Assembly (NCBI RefSeq): GCF_964340395.1 | Contig: NC_135559.1 | Coordinates: forward strand, 23,108,964 to 23,172,963 | Length of the DNA stretch: 64,000 nucleotides | Source: Glandiceps talaboti | Taxonomy: Eukaryota; Hemichordata; Enteropneusta; Spengelidae | Reading direction: 5' to 3' | Made by a program: the position numbers and the translations under genes | The notes under the pieces: model-generated | The model's input: only the letters and a program-made list of their open reading frames with translations | What the model was told of the DNA's origin: nothing | Database searches by the model: none | Part shown: in pieces, positions 44,872 to 56,725 of the stretch | Layout: each line of letters starts with the position of its first letter | Position numbering within the stretch: position 1 is the first letter of the stretch

Positions 44872-46489
44872 TATTACACAAAGAGGATTGTACGACGAGA
44901 GATTCTGTGTTGTAGTCGACTCTGTACTAGAGGACTTTAATGTTACAATATCTTCATGCGGACAAATTGGTACGGGCAAGACGTTTACTATGGAAGGTCA
45001 GTTATTAAACATTATAACAATTAGTTGTTGAATTAAATGATGGAATCGTCTTTGCTAATGTCAGAACCTTTCAGGAGAATATCAATCCATATGCTAATAT
45101 TTTGACTTCAACTTGTACGACAGTGGAAACTGAATTTTCAGTTAAGATAGACGCAGACTAAAATTATTGTTGTGACATGTTTGTACAGTGCTCATGGTAG
45201 AGTGGAGTTTCTGATGACTTCCATTATCTTGCAGTGCACATTATTGAGAACTTGCAACTTAATTGTTTACACTATCCGACAACAAAAGCATCTTATCATA
45301 CACTTTGTAATCTAGCACAGTCGTCAAACAATAATGGTTTTGACTTGTGTCTTTCCTAGTAAGTTGAATGGTTGCTGTACAGTGTACAGTAGTACGTACT
45401 TCACACAAAGCAAATACTATGTACATGTATACATTTACGTAAAGTCTGTATACCTTGTAATGCTCCAATTCCTAGTACATAGCATAGTTTTGTGAGTTTT
45501 TTGCTACTGTTTTTATTAATCAGTAACTAATTGTAAAGAGGTAACCATATTAATCGGAATGATTGAATAAATTTCATAAAAGATATTTGATGCATTTTTT
45601 CAACAGACTCCTTAAAGTTAATGTATAAAAAAAAACAGCAAAAAGTTGCATTTTGCAAATTTACCATGATCTTGAAATTGATGTGTTAAACTCCTCAAGT
45701 TGAACTTTTATTTGTCAAGATAGTTATGTCAAATATTGAGAACGAATACAAAATGCTCAAAATTATCTGAGCAATGGTAATTGTAAACTACATGTTTGAT
45801 ATCACATTATTCAGGTGTATGGAGTGATCCAGACCTCCAAGATTTGATTCCAGATTCCTTTGACTACATATGTACACGCATATCCCGGTCAGAAAATCAA
45901 CAGTATTTAGTGAGACCAGATGTTGGTGTTTATGTTATGGTGAGTAGAGTAAAATAGTTTAACTTTCCAACTTGCAAACTGCACTAGCTGCAAGTGGGAC
46001 ATTATTGTTTGATATCAGGATCATGTTTGTTCATTGATTTTAGGGTATAGACCCAAACATCAGTTTGATGGTATTCATTGTAATATCATAAATGTATACA
46101 TCTATAATTACCCATAGTTTGTTCAATATCGTTGAAAGTGTATGTTACGAGTACAAAAGTCATTACTTCCAGCAAAACATCTTTAAAAAAAAACATTTCC
46201 TGTTTCAGCTAGTGTAGATTTAACATTGCTATTATCATGGCATTCAAAGCTGTAAAACCAAAGTATACGTAGCTGTAAAGTCATATTTATATGTATTCTT
46301 ATATCATTATTTAAAAAAACTTACATTGAAAAATCATAACTTTAATATTTGATGGATTTATGTGATGTTATTTGTATACTCACTGTTTTTTTCATTAATT
46401 AATTTACAGGATCTTATCTCATTTGTTACAAAAAGTGTGACAGAAATTGAACATGTGACGAATGTTGGTAATCAGAACAGAGCTGTTGG
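44872..46489 (+). pseudogene. KIF3B-like exon triad, copy 5 (P-loop intact)
   Basis: Exons 44872-44996, 45815-45939 and 46410-46489. P-loop [16 protein letters not shown] retains GxxxxGKT. The second exon reads ICTRISRSENQQYLVRP. It is the last triad. No further motor exon is found until 54841, which its phase 2 end would join in frame. Confidence 0.8.
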
Positions 46490-46594
46490 GTAAGCAAGCT
46501 TCTTGTTATTCTCATTGAATTACAAGCAATGAACTTCAAGTCTTTGTTGTTTCACATTGTGTTGTCTAGAAAAACAAACAAAAATGAAGTAGTT

Positions 46595-46754
46595 TTTGTT
46601 AGCACAACTGAACTGATAAGGTTCAGTCGTACAAGAGGCATGTTAAGTGTCTGTCTGTCTGTCTGTCTGTCTATCTGTCTGGATGTGTGTAAACAACTTA
46701 AAGTCAAATACTGCTGAACAGATAAGGTTCAGTAGTGCTATAAGCATTACTAAG

Positions 46755-46785
<31 letters not shown>

Positions 46786-46810
46786 TCTATTTCGGTCAAA
46801 AAATGTGTTT
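46595..46810 (+). repeat. AGCACAACTGAACTG-family copies
   Basis: TTAGCACAACTGAACTGATA, AGGTTCAGT, two (TCTG)n runs and AACAACTTAAAGTCAAATAC: two fragments of the dispersed family. Confidence 0.7.
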
Positions 46811-49800
46811 TTCGGTAAAAAATCTTCAGCTAAAAAATATAGCTGTACAGGAGCATGCAGTCAGAGGTTTTGAGACGTTCCACCTGCATGCACACATCAA
46901 GTTGTAGATGATGGGATACATGAAAGTAGGTCAAAGGCCATCCTCAAATTTGGGGAAAAATTTTGGTCCCATAGTTACCCACATTCCACCAAATACCATA
47001 TCTGCAAATGTCTTAATGCAAAATGGGAAAATGAACGACCTGTCCTACATAGTACATTATCGTACATGTATGTTTATATCATATTCCATGACATCCATAT
47101 AAACTCAACAAACTCTAATTGCATTTCAAATTGTAAAACATTTTGCTGTGTCTGTAAAACATAGTTTCAACTGGAAATTGTATTTACCAGTTCTCATGCT
47201 TTTTAGCCTTCAAGTTGTTTCTGTCGAGCCATTTTTATTGGCACGTTTCCATAATTTATACACCTTGATTTTGACTTTCTCACCAAGACAGTTATGAACA
47301 CATTGGCGATGGCTGTGGCTTTCACAGCTATGCATGTTTCAACTATCACTTGAAAACATCTACAAATCTGTTTGGAATTACTAAACTATTGCTGGATAAT
47401 TCTTTCAGGCGATCAAACTTTTTGATTTTCACGTTAATAGAAGGATTGAATCAACATCAGTCGAACGATCAACTTGTTGTGAATGCTGAAATAAACATTT
47501 GCAATACCACACTATCTATGACAATCTAGTCCAAGTTTAGAGGTCATGTCAAAAATGTGACATCTCATTGGTAATTTCCAGATTTACATTTCGTATTAGT
47601 TTCACGTTATACCCAACCTGGCCTAACTTGAAACCTTCGCGTAGGTGGATTTTGGCAACGTCCTCTCCACATAGTCTATTCAAATCAATTATCGTGAAGG
47701 TCCTTTAAAAGTTGCCACTAGGACCGAACGATCAGCTTATCATGTACCCACTTCGTTAATTTTCGGTGACAAGATCACATGTCGTTACCTACGTAGTGGA
47801 GTGCAGTGTTGTTTATATTTGTGTATGATGAATTTCCTCATGTCTAAGCAGCTAACCCGTCTAGAATTTGGCATTAGGTAATCTTAAAATGTAAAGTTAT
47901 GTTGGGTGTTATAAAAACAAGAGTTGGAGGTACAAGTAAATGAGGTGATGTCTACATTAAGTGTAGTGCCTTGTTTGGGCTGTAGTCTTATCATCCCAGT
48001 CACAAAAAATTGGTTGACATGTGCGTTCGTCACTTACCATCATTTATAGTTGTGATGACCCAACAAACGGAAAGAAAGTCTCTTGAATTCAGGAACTTCT
48101 GCTTTATAGGTGTTGGTGAATAATAAAAACCATCACTGCAGATCAAAAACTCCCTATTTTGTTTCTTATACACGTATACACCTTCACTGGACAATCACGT
48201 CTCAGACACGCTCATGGCTCAGTAAATTAAATTTAGCATAGTCAAAGAGTACGGTCATATTTACTGCACTGCAAACCGGAATACAAATTTCAAACTTAGT
48301 GTATCATGTACATGATGTTCAGTACTATAACATATGGTATTATCAAAGCCATAGTTACATAATTTCAATATTTCATAGAGTCGTAGACATTCATATGCCT
48401 GGCGTACTAAAATACGCGGCTGCCTAGTGAAAGACGGAAAACTTAATATTTTTCCTGAATGGGATTGAAATTCGAAAAAGTAAAACGATAGAGTTTTAGG
48501 GCGACATAGTGAGACATGTCATCTCAAATATTGGTTGAAGTAACAGAAAAATAACAAAGTTAAACCGAGGGGTTTTATGAGGTGACGAGTATCCACGGCG
48601 ATGCCATAATTTTGCGTAATTTCCTATAGACCACAATGGCGTTTACTGAATTCGACAGGGTGCAAACTTCTCGTCGGTTCAATTTTTTCAAATTTCGACT
48701 TATGACTTTCAAATTTTGCATCCATTTTCAGAGTATAATAGGCAAAATTCGTATCGTTTTAGAATTTTGAATTAATACTCTATATTATTGTAATCTGTAT
48801 TTGAGTATGGTTTTATCGTCAAGTATTCTTAGCCGCTGACAAAACTAACGATAGTTAAGCCAACATGCATCTTTAAAGTAGGCTTGAAATTACGAAAATA
48901 GGTCAGTAAATGTTATAAAAAGTACGAATGACAAGGGCACTTCATCCTAAAATCAAAACTACCAAATGTTGGCTGATATATGTAAGATATAAGGTCCTAA
49001 CATGACAAAATATCAAGGAGTGTAAGTAATATACACACGAAATTTCCACTGTAACTCAACAGTGGACGTATCGATCGATATTCTTTTCACTGGAAATTGA
49101 TACAATGTTACGACATGTTGGCTGGTCGTCTCTAAAAATGACAGCGCCAAAAATCCAAAATGCAGTGCAGACATAAATAAAGGACTATTGCAAGAAAATT
49201 ATCCAGTTAGGCATCTCCTTGATTCATAAACATTAATACACTGGCACAATAATATAGGGCCTGTCGACATACATGTATATCTCATGCGGCAAGTATGAAC
49301 AAAATCGTTGTCAACCAGACGGTAATATACAGCCTTATGAATATTCATTAGTTGCTTGTCAAATATGACCCCGTTGTTGACCTTTCAGGCACATACGGCG
49401 CTTCGCGGAATAGGAAACAAATAGGTACTGGCTACTACTGGTTCATCCCGCAGTGCATGTTTTCGCAGCCATCAAGTGGTTGTTTTTGTCATTCATTTAT
49501 TGTACATCACTCCCTGGCTTGGTGGGTTACTTGGCCATACATATATTTTATATGCATCTCTCTCCATATATGTTGACAAAGTTCTGACTGTCATTTCTTA
49601 AAGACAAGAAAAATAGCATTGCCTCTTTTGATTCCATTTTACTTAGTAAGAATTAAAAATCCTCATAGCGATTTTGACGCATGCAAAATGAAATGAACTC
49701 TTACCCCCTCCCCCGCTAAATGAAGGAATTACGTTTGTCGCACATCAGTTTTAAAATGACATGGCCCCTAAGTAGCATCCTGAGCTGACAAATATACCAT

Positions 49801-49980
49801 ATTTAAATATTACATAACTGCCCCAATAAACACTAACTTTATGAGGGACTGTACTGATATATTGGTTAGAAGTTTGTGATTGATTAACAAAGACATGATG
49901 TTAATGACTGTATAGGTGGCTGTGGATGAATTTTAAATTCCATCTCATGCATCACAGTACTTCTAGAGTAATGACTTTGA
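46811..49980. other. Large spacer, no feature recognised
   Basis: AT-rich, mostly unique-looking sequence. I searched for the missing kinesin motifs (SSRSHAIF, VDLAGSE, LPYRDSKLTRLL) on the plus strand and saw none. No tRNA, transposon protein or tandem array recognised. Confidence 0.5.
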
Positions 49981-49984
49981 CTAT

Positions 49985-50385
49985 TCAGTGAGTGGATATG
50001 TAAATGGTAATGATACTGTATAGGAACTAGACTATGTGAGTGGAGGTGTAAGTGGTAACAATACTGAATAGGAACTAGACTTATTATAATAGGAGTGGAG
50101 GTGTAAATGGTAACAATACTGTATAGGAACTAGACTATGTGAGTGGAGGTATAATGGTAATGATACTGTATAGGAACTAGACTATATGAGTGGAGGTGTA
50201 AATAGTAATGATACTGTATAGGAACTAGACTGTGAGTGGAGGTGTAAATGGTAACAATACTGTATAGGAACTAGACTGTGAGTGGATCGGTGTAAATGGT
50301 AATGATACTGTATAGGATCTAGACTATGTGAGTGGAGGTGTAAATCATAACAATACTGTATAGGTACTAGACAACACTTCAGTAT
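49985..50385. repeat. ~45-bp minisatellite, about 8 copies
   Basis: Units of GTGAGTGGAGGTGTAAATGG, TAACAATACTGTATAGGAAC and TAGACTA with small indels, forming a 400-bp array. Confidence 0.9.
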
Positions 50386-50477
50386 AATTGCATGAAATGT
50401 ACCAGTTGACGTGTTAACTGGATACAGCACTTCAAGTGGAATAAAGGGATGTAGGTTTGACTCCTCCATGTGCTCAT

Positions 50478-51190
50478 TAGTCCCCACGGACGTAGTCCGG
50501 AACGGGGACTTATGGATTGGGTTCCGTCTGTCCGTCCGTCCGTCCGCAGCTGTTTCTTGGAGATGCCTGGACTGATCTTTTTCAAACTTGGTACAGTGGC
50601 AACATACTATGGCATATATATGCACGTCAATTTGTTTCATGATACGATCCAATATGGGCGCGTAGCAGCGTTTTGTTTGCGAATTTTCCCTGTTCAAAGC
50701 CATAAGCCTTGTCCAAAGCCATAACTCAGATGTCATTGACAGTTGGTATTAGGTCAGTGTTTTATGACATACATGTGCATAAGTGTTCATTTTTTTAAAA
50801 ATATCCATGTCCAAAGCCATAACTTAGACATGATTGAACAGATCTCATTCAAAATTGGTATATCTATAAAGACAGTGTTCTGTGACATACATGGACATAT
50901 GAGTAGGCATGTTCCATGTCCAAGGAGCAGACACAGCATATCTTAGTCTGTTTGATTTAGGTTTGCACGTGTTGTTGCGTGATCATTAGAGTAGTGATAT
51001 AAAGTAATGGAATTGTATTTTTTTGTGTATCAAACTAATGTTATCATCATTGGGTGCAATGTGTTCATTTGAGATAAGCACAGCGATGCCCCCCCCCCTC
51101 CCGTACCCGACTTATCGCTTAATGTTGAATGGTTTATTCCATGACGTCATCTTGAAGACTACGCATGTGGAACGAAGAGACACAAGACAA
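50478..51190 (+). mobile_element. TAGTCCC-type composite element, rearranged copy
   Basis: Starts TAGTCCCCACGGACGTAGTC. Contains the CCGT run, about two and a half monomers, TAGTCTGTTTGATTTAGGTT and, after a break, CCGTACCCGACTTATCGCTT and GAATGGTTTATTCCATGACG. The internal order differs from other copies. Confidence 0.7.
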
Positions 51191-52570
51191 AGAAAATCGT
51201 ATTGCAACATGCTAAAGCTTCTCTCTGTTCTCGAATGTCGTGACTGGTTACATAAATCGGTAAGTATTTACTGAAAGTACTATTCGTACTTTGGAGTGGT
51301 GGTTGTTCTTGTTATTAGTTTCAGTAAATGTAGTGATAAGTAGTATACGTATTTTGGCGAGACATGTAGTCGTCCATTTAGTAGTAGCGTTTGTACGGTC
51401 AAGGTACAAAGAGTGGATGGTGGTGGCATGGCGATATGTAGATTCTCTGCTGTTGTCCGACAATTTTTTTTCGCTAGATACTATTCTTTGAGATCTTGTT
51501 CGTATTTTTGAGTGGTAGTTCTTGTTTTTAGTGTGATTGAATGTTATTAGTGTGAGTGAATATGCCAAGACATGTAGTCATCCTTTTGGTAGTAGCGTTT
51601 GTACGGTCAAGGTACAAAGAGTGGATGGTGGTGCTGGTGGCATGGCGATATGTAGACTCTCTGCTGTTGTCCGACATTTTTTTTTCGCTAAATACTATTC
51701 TTTGAGATCACTGAAGCTGCATAATTTCTTATGTTTTGGATGTATGATTAGTTTTCTGTATGGTACGTGGTTCATTTTTTGCCAATCTAGAATCGATGTT
51801 GTTATTAGTGTGAGTTAATGTGCCGAGATGATATAGTCGTCCTTTTGGTAGTAGCGTATGTAACGGTCGAGGTACAAAACGTGAACGGTGTAGTGACGAA
51901 TGTATGTATGATTTAGTTTTCTGTATGGTACGTGGTTCATTTTTTGCCAATCTAGAATCGATGTTGTTATTAGTGTGAGTTAATGTGCCGAGACATATAG
52001 TCGTCCTTTTGGTAGTAGCGTATGTAACGGTCGAGGTACAAAGCGTGAACGATGTAGTGACGAATGTAACGGTCGAGGTACAAAGCGTGAACGGTGTAGT
52101 AGCGTATGTACCGGTTGAGGTACAAAGTGTGAACGGTGCTGGCATAGAGGTTGGTTACGGTCGAGTTACAAAATGTGAACGGTGATGGCAAGGCGATATA
52201 TAGTTTGTCTGTTGTCCGACATTTTCGTTCAAGGCGATATATAGTTTGTCTGTTGTCCGACATTTTGTTTCGCTATATACTACTCTTTGAGATTACTGAC
52301 TCTGTAGCTGCGTTATACTTTAATGTTTTGAATGTATGACTTAGTTTTCTCTGTGTTAAGTGGTTCATTTTGATCCAAACTAGAATCGTTGTATGGTACG
52401 TTAAAATGTTAGTTTGAATTTCTTTTTGTATCACAAGTGATACTCTTTGTGATCACTGAGTGTGTTTGTTCCAAACTAGAATGTTGTTCTTTTTGTATCA
52501 CAAGTGATACTCTTTGTGATCACTGAGTGTGATCAATGAGTGCTGCGTTATTCTTTGCGATCACTGACTG
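51191..52570. repeat. Nested tandem repeats with GTACGGTCAAGGTACAAAG
   Basis: Two direct copies of a ~250-bp block (about 51300-51490 and 51510-51720) contain TTTGTACGGTCAAGGTACAA, AGAGTGGATGGTGG and CTCTGCTGTTGTCCGACA. Two further copies follow at 51735-51900 and 51910-52060. Shorter units (TGTAACGGTCGAGGTACAAA, GCGTGAACG) run at 52020-52190, and there is a duplicated TATATAGTTTGTCTGTTGTC (52197, 52236). A GTATCACAAGTGATACTCTT palindromic segment occurs twice at 52429-52530. No gene is recognised. Confidence 0.75.
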
Positions 52571-52829
52571 TAAAGATTGAGCAACCATAAAACGATCATA
52601 TCACAATACAATCAAACAAGAAATACTGCAGTATCTTTCATATTTTACAGAGAAATTATTACCGAAGATGGAACCTCATATAAAACAGAGTGCAACATGG
52701 AAGACCTACAGCTACCAGCCACCATTTCCGTCACATACTATTCAAACACAATAATCACATACACTAAATAGTACTTATAAAGCTGCAGATGAATAACCAA
52801 CTAAAGATCTAGTATGCTATAGTAGTTAT
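52571..52829 (+). other. Unassigned terminal-exon-like frame
   Basis: After a TATTTTACAG acceptor-like site (52649) a frame of about 40 codons ends at TAG 52769-52771 (contains EIITEDGTSYKTECNMEDLQ). I do not recognise it and its phase does not fit the only nearby donor candidate (51258). Probably a chance frame. Confidence 0.2.
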
Positions 52830-53790
52830 ACTGTATACTCAGTAATAGTATTGATCTCAACTCAGTAATAGTATTGAACTCAGTAATAGTATTGATCTCA
52901 ATTACAGTAGAGTTTTCAGATATAGTGTATAGTGTATTATCAGATATAGCGTATACTCAGTAATAGTATTGAACTCAGTAATAGTATTGATCTCAATTAC
53001 AGTAGAGTTTTCAGTTATAGTGTATAGTGTATTCTCAGTTATAGAGTAAACTCAGTAATAGTATTGATCTCAGTAATAGTATTGATCTCAATTACAGTAG
53101 AGTTTTCAGTTATAGTGTATAGTGTATTATCAGATATAGCGTATACTCAGTAATAGTATTGAACTCAGTAATAGTATTGATCTCAATTACAATACAGTTT
53201 TCAGTTATAGTGTATAGTGTATTATCAGATATAGCGTATACTCAGTAATAGTATTGAACTCAGTAACAGTATTGATCTCAATTGCAGTAGAGTTTTCAGA
53301 TATAGTGTATAGTGTATTATCAGATATAGCGTATACTCAGTAATAGTATTGATCTCAGCAATAGTATTGATCTCAATTACAATACAGTTTTCAGTTATAG
53401 TGTATAGTGTATTATCAGATATAGCGTATACTCAGTAATAGTATTGATCTCAGTAATAGTATTGATCTCAATTACAGTAGAGTTTTCAGATATAGTGTAT
53501 AGTGTATTATCAGATATAGCGTATACTCAGTAATAGTATTGAACTCAGTAATAGTATTGATCTCAATTACAATACAGTTTTCAGTTATAGTGTATACTCA
53601 GTAATAGTATTGATCTCAGTAATAGTATTGATCTCAATTACAATACAGTTTTCAGTTATAGTGTAAACTCAGTAATAGTATTGATCTCAATTACAATACA
53701 GTTTTCAGTTATAGTGTAAACTCAGTAATAGTATTGATCTCAATTACAGTAGAGTTTTCAGATATAGTGTATTCCCAGTTATAATATTGT
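52830..53790. repeat. ~110-bp tandem array of CAGTAATAGTATTGATCTCA
   Basis: Mosaic array of subunits CAGTAATAGTATTGATCTCA, ATTACAGTAGAGTTTTCAGA, TATAGTGTATAGTGTATTAT and CAGATATAGCGTATACT in variable order, roughly nine higher-order copies. The right edge decays into diverged CTCAGTTATA units up to about 53930. Confidence 0.9.
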
Positions 53791-54479
53791 TCTCATTTAT
53801 ATGTTCTCCGCAAATATAGTATGGTACTCACTTATTGTATTGCTCTCAACTTTAGTATAATTCTCACTTATACCATTCATCTCAGTTATACTGTACTACT
53901 CAGATATAGTTTTATGTTCAGTTGTAGCATTGTTCTGTGTTCACATTTATGTTCTTTTGATACTGAATTTGATTTACTATAATATCTTTCACATGAATAA
54001 AAAACATATCACTTAATATCAAACTGTATCTGCATTACATTTTGTTCAACTCAATACAAACTGAACATTTCAATAATTTACCAAGATTATTGTACTAACC
54101 ATTTACAAATCATTGATGTGGAATAAAATGGAAGAGAATGCACATTCAACAGCGAAATTAAACCACTATCACACAACACTTAAAGAAATAATATGCACCT
54201 TCAATATGTTCCATGATACAAATATATAACCTCTGTACAACCATAAACCACATGTATACATCACAATTAATTAAATACAAAAACAAATACACCTCAATCC
54301 ACCAATTCCTAAAACACTCCCCACACACCCCCCACCCCAACTAAGCACAACACATCCTTTACTACTGAACTAATTCAAAAACGTCATCTACAACAATACC
54401 ACCAACAAACACACACAACAAAAACACTCATGTTCCATATCAAAACACACAACAAATCTAACACTGATTGATATATTAA
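53791..54479. other. Spacer, no gene recognised
   Basis: Diverged array edge followed by A/C-rich sequence (54290-54440) without recognisable features. Confidence 0.5.
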
Positions 54480-54640
54480 ATCACAAGTGTTGATGCATGA
54501 TCACACTACTGATATCAGACATAACCATGTGACGCCAAACACCATTAAAACCATGTTTGAAAATGACAACATAATGTGCCAACTCCTTAGAACCCAATCA
54601 TAGCGCGGACTGTGTCATTTTCAATGGCTTGTTATACCAA
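54480..54640 (+). mobile_element. 3' end fragment of a TAGTCCC-type element
   Basis: TCACAAGTGTTGATGCATGA, CAACATAATGTGCCAACTCC, CCCAATCATAGCGCGGACTG and TGTCATTTTCAATGGCTTGT correspond to the conserved end of the family. Confidence 0.75.
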
Positions 54641-54840
54641 GTCTTTGATAACTTTGACTGGGTAACACACTCACACAATTTAACTTACCGATGCCATGAT
54701 AAGTAAGCGATACTATCTCTTAGCTATAGCTTTCTAATAAATCCTGTAAAGTGTTAGAGTCCTTAATACCCATCATTAGATTTATCTTGAATGCAAATAT
54801 ATCAATTCAACTAGCTATCATTTCTTGTCTGTTTCTATAG

Positions 54841-55010
54841 ATATAATGCCAAAAACATGAAGAATAAACCAAAGATTAACGAGGATCCAAAGGATGCTTC
54901 ACTTCAAGAATTCCAAGATGAGATTGTAAGACCAAAATCACAGCTAGATAAGAAGGGACTCAGCAGTTGTCAGAGGAAATTAAAGAAGAGACAAAACAGG
55001 GTGACTGCAG
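54841..55010 (+). pseudogene. Neck-region exon of the KIF3B-like locus
   Basis: Acceptor CTGTTTCTATAG. In phase 2 it encodes [18 protein letters not shown], then [18 protein letters not shown] and a basic tail [17 protein letters not shown], ending at CTGCAG/GTATAT. This matches the end of the kinesin-2 head (AKNIKNKP-NEDPKD) and the start of the neck coil. A Pro in EIVRPKSQ would interrupt the helix. The preceding residues, normally LRYANR after the long switch II region, are absent. It joins any triad in frame. Confidence 0.75.
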
Positions 55011-55764
55011 GTATATGTATGTATGCATACTTGTGTCTGCCAGCCAGTCGGGCTGCATGTGTGTCTAAGTGTCTGTCTGTCTGTACTCAATTGTTTTTGG
55101 ATTGGTGCTTTGCCACACTTTGATTTTGTGTTTGATATTTTCTTTGCTGACTTTCATTAGCATTGAAGCAAATACACTGATGTGTTTAGTAGATATGTTA
55201 ATTACCATTGATAAGGCATTTGCTTTCAAGCAAACACACTGGTGTTTTTGTGTCAGTTGTAGATGATAACAAACTACTAACTAAAAGTGTTTTCAGGGTA
55301 AAATTGAACATAAAACTGATGATCACAGAAAAATATCGCGACCACTTCATTAAAAGGTATAGTAGTGTGATACTCTTTTGATGACATTGAAGAGTACACA
55401 TTGAAAATACAGGCAGCGTGCAGTATAGCGTTAATTCCCACTCGTTCTTGTCTTCATCTTTGTAAATAGTAGAGTATTTGTCATATTGTAATTAATGGTC
55501 ATCGTCTTTGTTGTTTTCACATGGATTTTGTAGAGCATTGTCCATTGTCAACTTGTAACAGGAAATGCTTCTTTGAGAGGCTGAAATGTTGTATTAGCTT
55601 TTACAAAATTGTCCTTGATTGGAAGCATTTGTCCATCTGTCTGCCCATCTTTGAGAGACTTAAAGTCAAAAACCACACAGGCAACATTATTTTGAAATTT
55701 GGTTGGGATGTTGATTTGAGTCTCCAGTCTCTTAGGATAGTGGACAAGAAAAAACATTAAACAT
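55011..55764. other. Downstream region, no coiled-coil exon found
   Basis: No continuation of the kinesin stalk is seen. The segment 55620-55760 resembles the AGCACAACTGAACTG family (CTTAAAGTCAAAAACCA) in diverged form. Confidence 0.45.
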
Positions 55765-56725
55765 ATCTACCTAGCAGCAAAACCAACCCCATAGCAGCAG
55801 CCAAATTGTGTTGTATATAGCAAATGTAACAACAGGAATGGGTACACAAATGAATAAACTTTTGCAATAAGTATGAAAATATGCCAAGTAACACAACCTC
55901 ACCAACAGCAACAGTTGGATACCTGTATAACATTAAAATGATAATTAATTTCTTTAAAAGAAAGTGTACTACCCTGTGTGTCTCAGTGTTCTTTTCAGTA
56001 CTCAAAAGGGAAGAAAATGGATAAAATGACAACAAAGTTGGTTAGAAAGATAAAATAAACATTACAAAGTAAACAAAGCTAAAATGACAGTGATAAAAGT
56101 TATGATGTCCCCAAAATGATAAAATGGCGCAGTCTTTGTTCCAAGAAAATCACACTTGTTATTATTACTTAAAAAAAGATTTAGATTACGTTCAAAGATT
56201 CAATAGTGAAATGAATGTTAAAAGGAAGCTGATTCCACAGAATTGGAGCTGCAATTGAAAATGCATGGAAACTATAATTTATATTTGTAGTGAGAAATTG
56301 TAATTATTGAAAATAGGGCAATTTTGAAGTTGATTCTCTGCTGAACAGGTATCCACTGAAGATTGAATAAAACAGGTGTGATGTATAAATTATAATGTTT
56401 GTATACTTTGTGTAGATTAAGATTTGTTCATAACAAGATGATTTCATCAGTAATTTGCAAATAAGGGCTAAAAATTTGTCTTTTGGTCAAAAACATGTGT
56501 ATCTCAAAAAGTACTAATTATTTGTTTCAACATTTTGACACAAATGACCACACCCTAGCAACAACCAAATACCAGACTATATTTTGCTAAAATAACATGA
56601 TCTGGTAGGCAAGTGAGGAAACATTCAAAACATTTATGTATGTAAACATCCCTAGCAACAAGACCATGTCCATAGCAACAGCCAAATGGTCACATATAAT
56701 CCAATCATGACACAACAGTGGGCCC
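55765..56725 (+). repeat. CCTAGCAAC-family blocks and a probable transposon remnant
   Basis: CTACCTAGCAGCAAAACCAA (55768) and ACCACACCCTAGCAACAACC to TCCATAGCAACAGCCAAATG (56545-56690) belong to the family at 2190-2960. Between them, 56200-56390 contains GGAAGCTGATTCCACAGAAT and GAACAGGTATCCACTGAAGA, phrasing typical of LINE-derived repeats, but I cannot place it firmly. Confidence 0.5.

Larger units (their letters stand above)
26434..55010 (+). pseudogene. KIF3B-like kinesin-2 locus with five-fold exon-triad amplification
   Basis: Exons seen: 26434-26470 (start, MDRNDRTQTEKK), 29752-29854 (EEVVVVRRRPVNQDEIAA, matching the VRVVVRCRP strand at the start of kinesin heads), five exon triads between 31213 and 46489, and 54841-55010 ([14 protein letters not shown], the end of the head and start of the neck). 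Phases agree throughout: 1, 2, (1, 0, 2) per triad, then 2. Residues such as [29 protein letters not shown] and GNQNRAVG point to KIF3B rather than KIF3A. The family works as a microtubule plus-end motor of the heterotrimeric kinesin-2 complex in cilia. Here at least three head segments are missing: about 25 residues before the P-loop exon, about 28 residues inside the second triad exon, and some 130 residues carrying switch I (SSRSH) and switch II (DLAGSE). With one triad the product would be about 213 residues. I infer a non-motor paralogue or decaying duplicate. Open frames and intact splice sites leave some doubt. Confidence 0.75.

Noticed and set aside
51985-52185. Repeated peptide VEVQSVNGVVAYV
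   Set aside because: Product of a short tandem repeat. No start context, splice sites or similarity support a gene.
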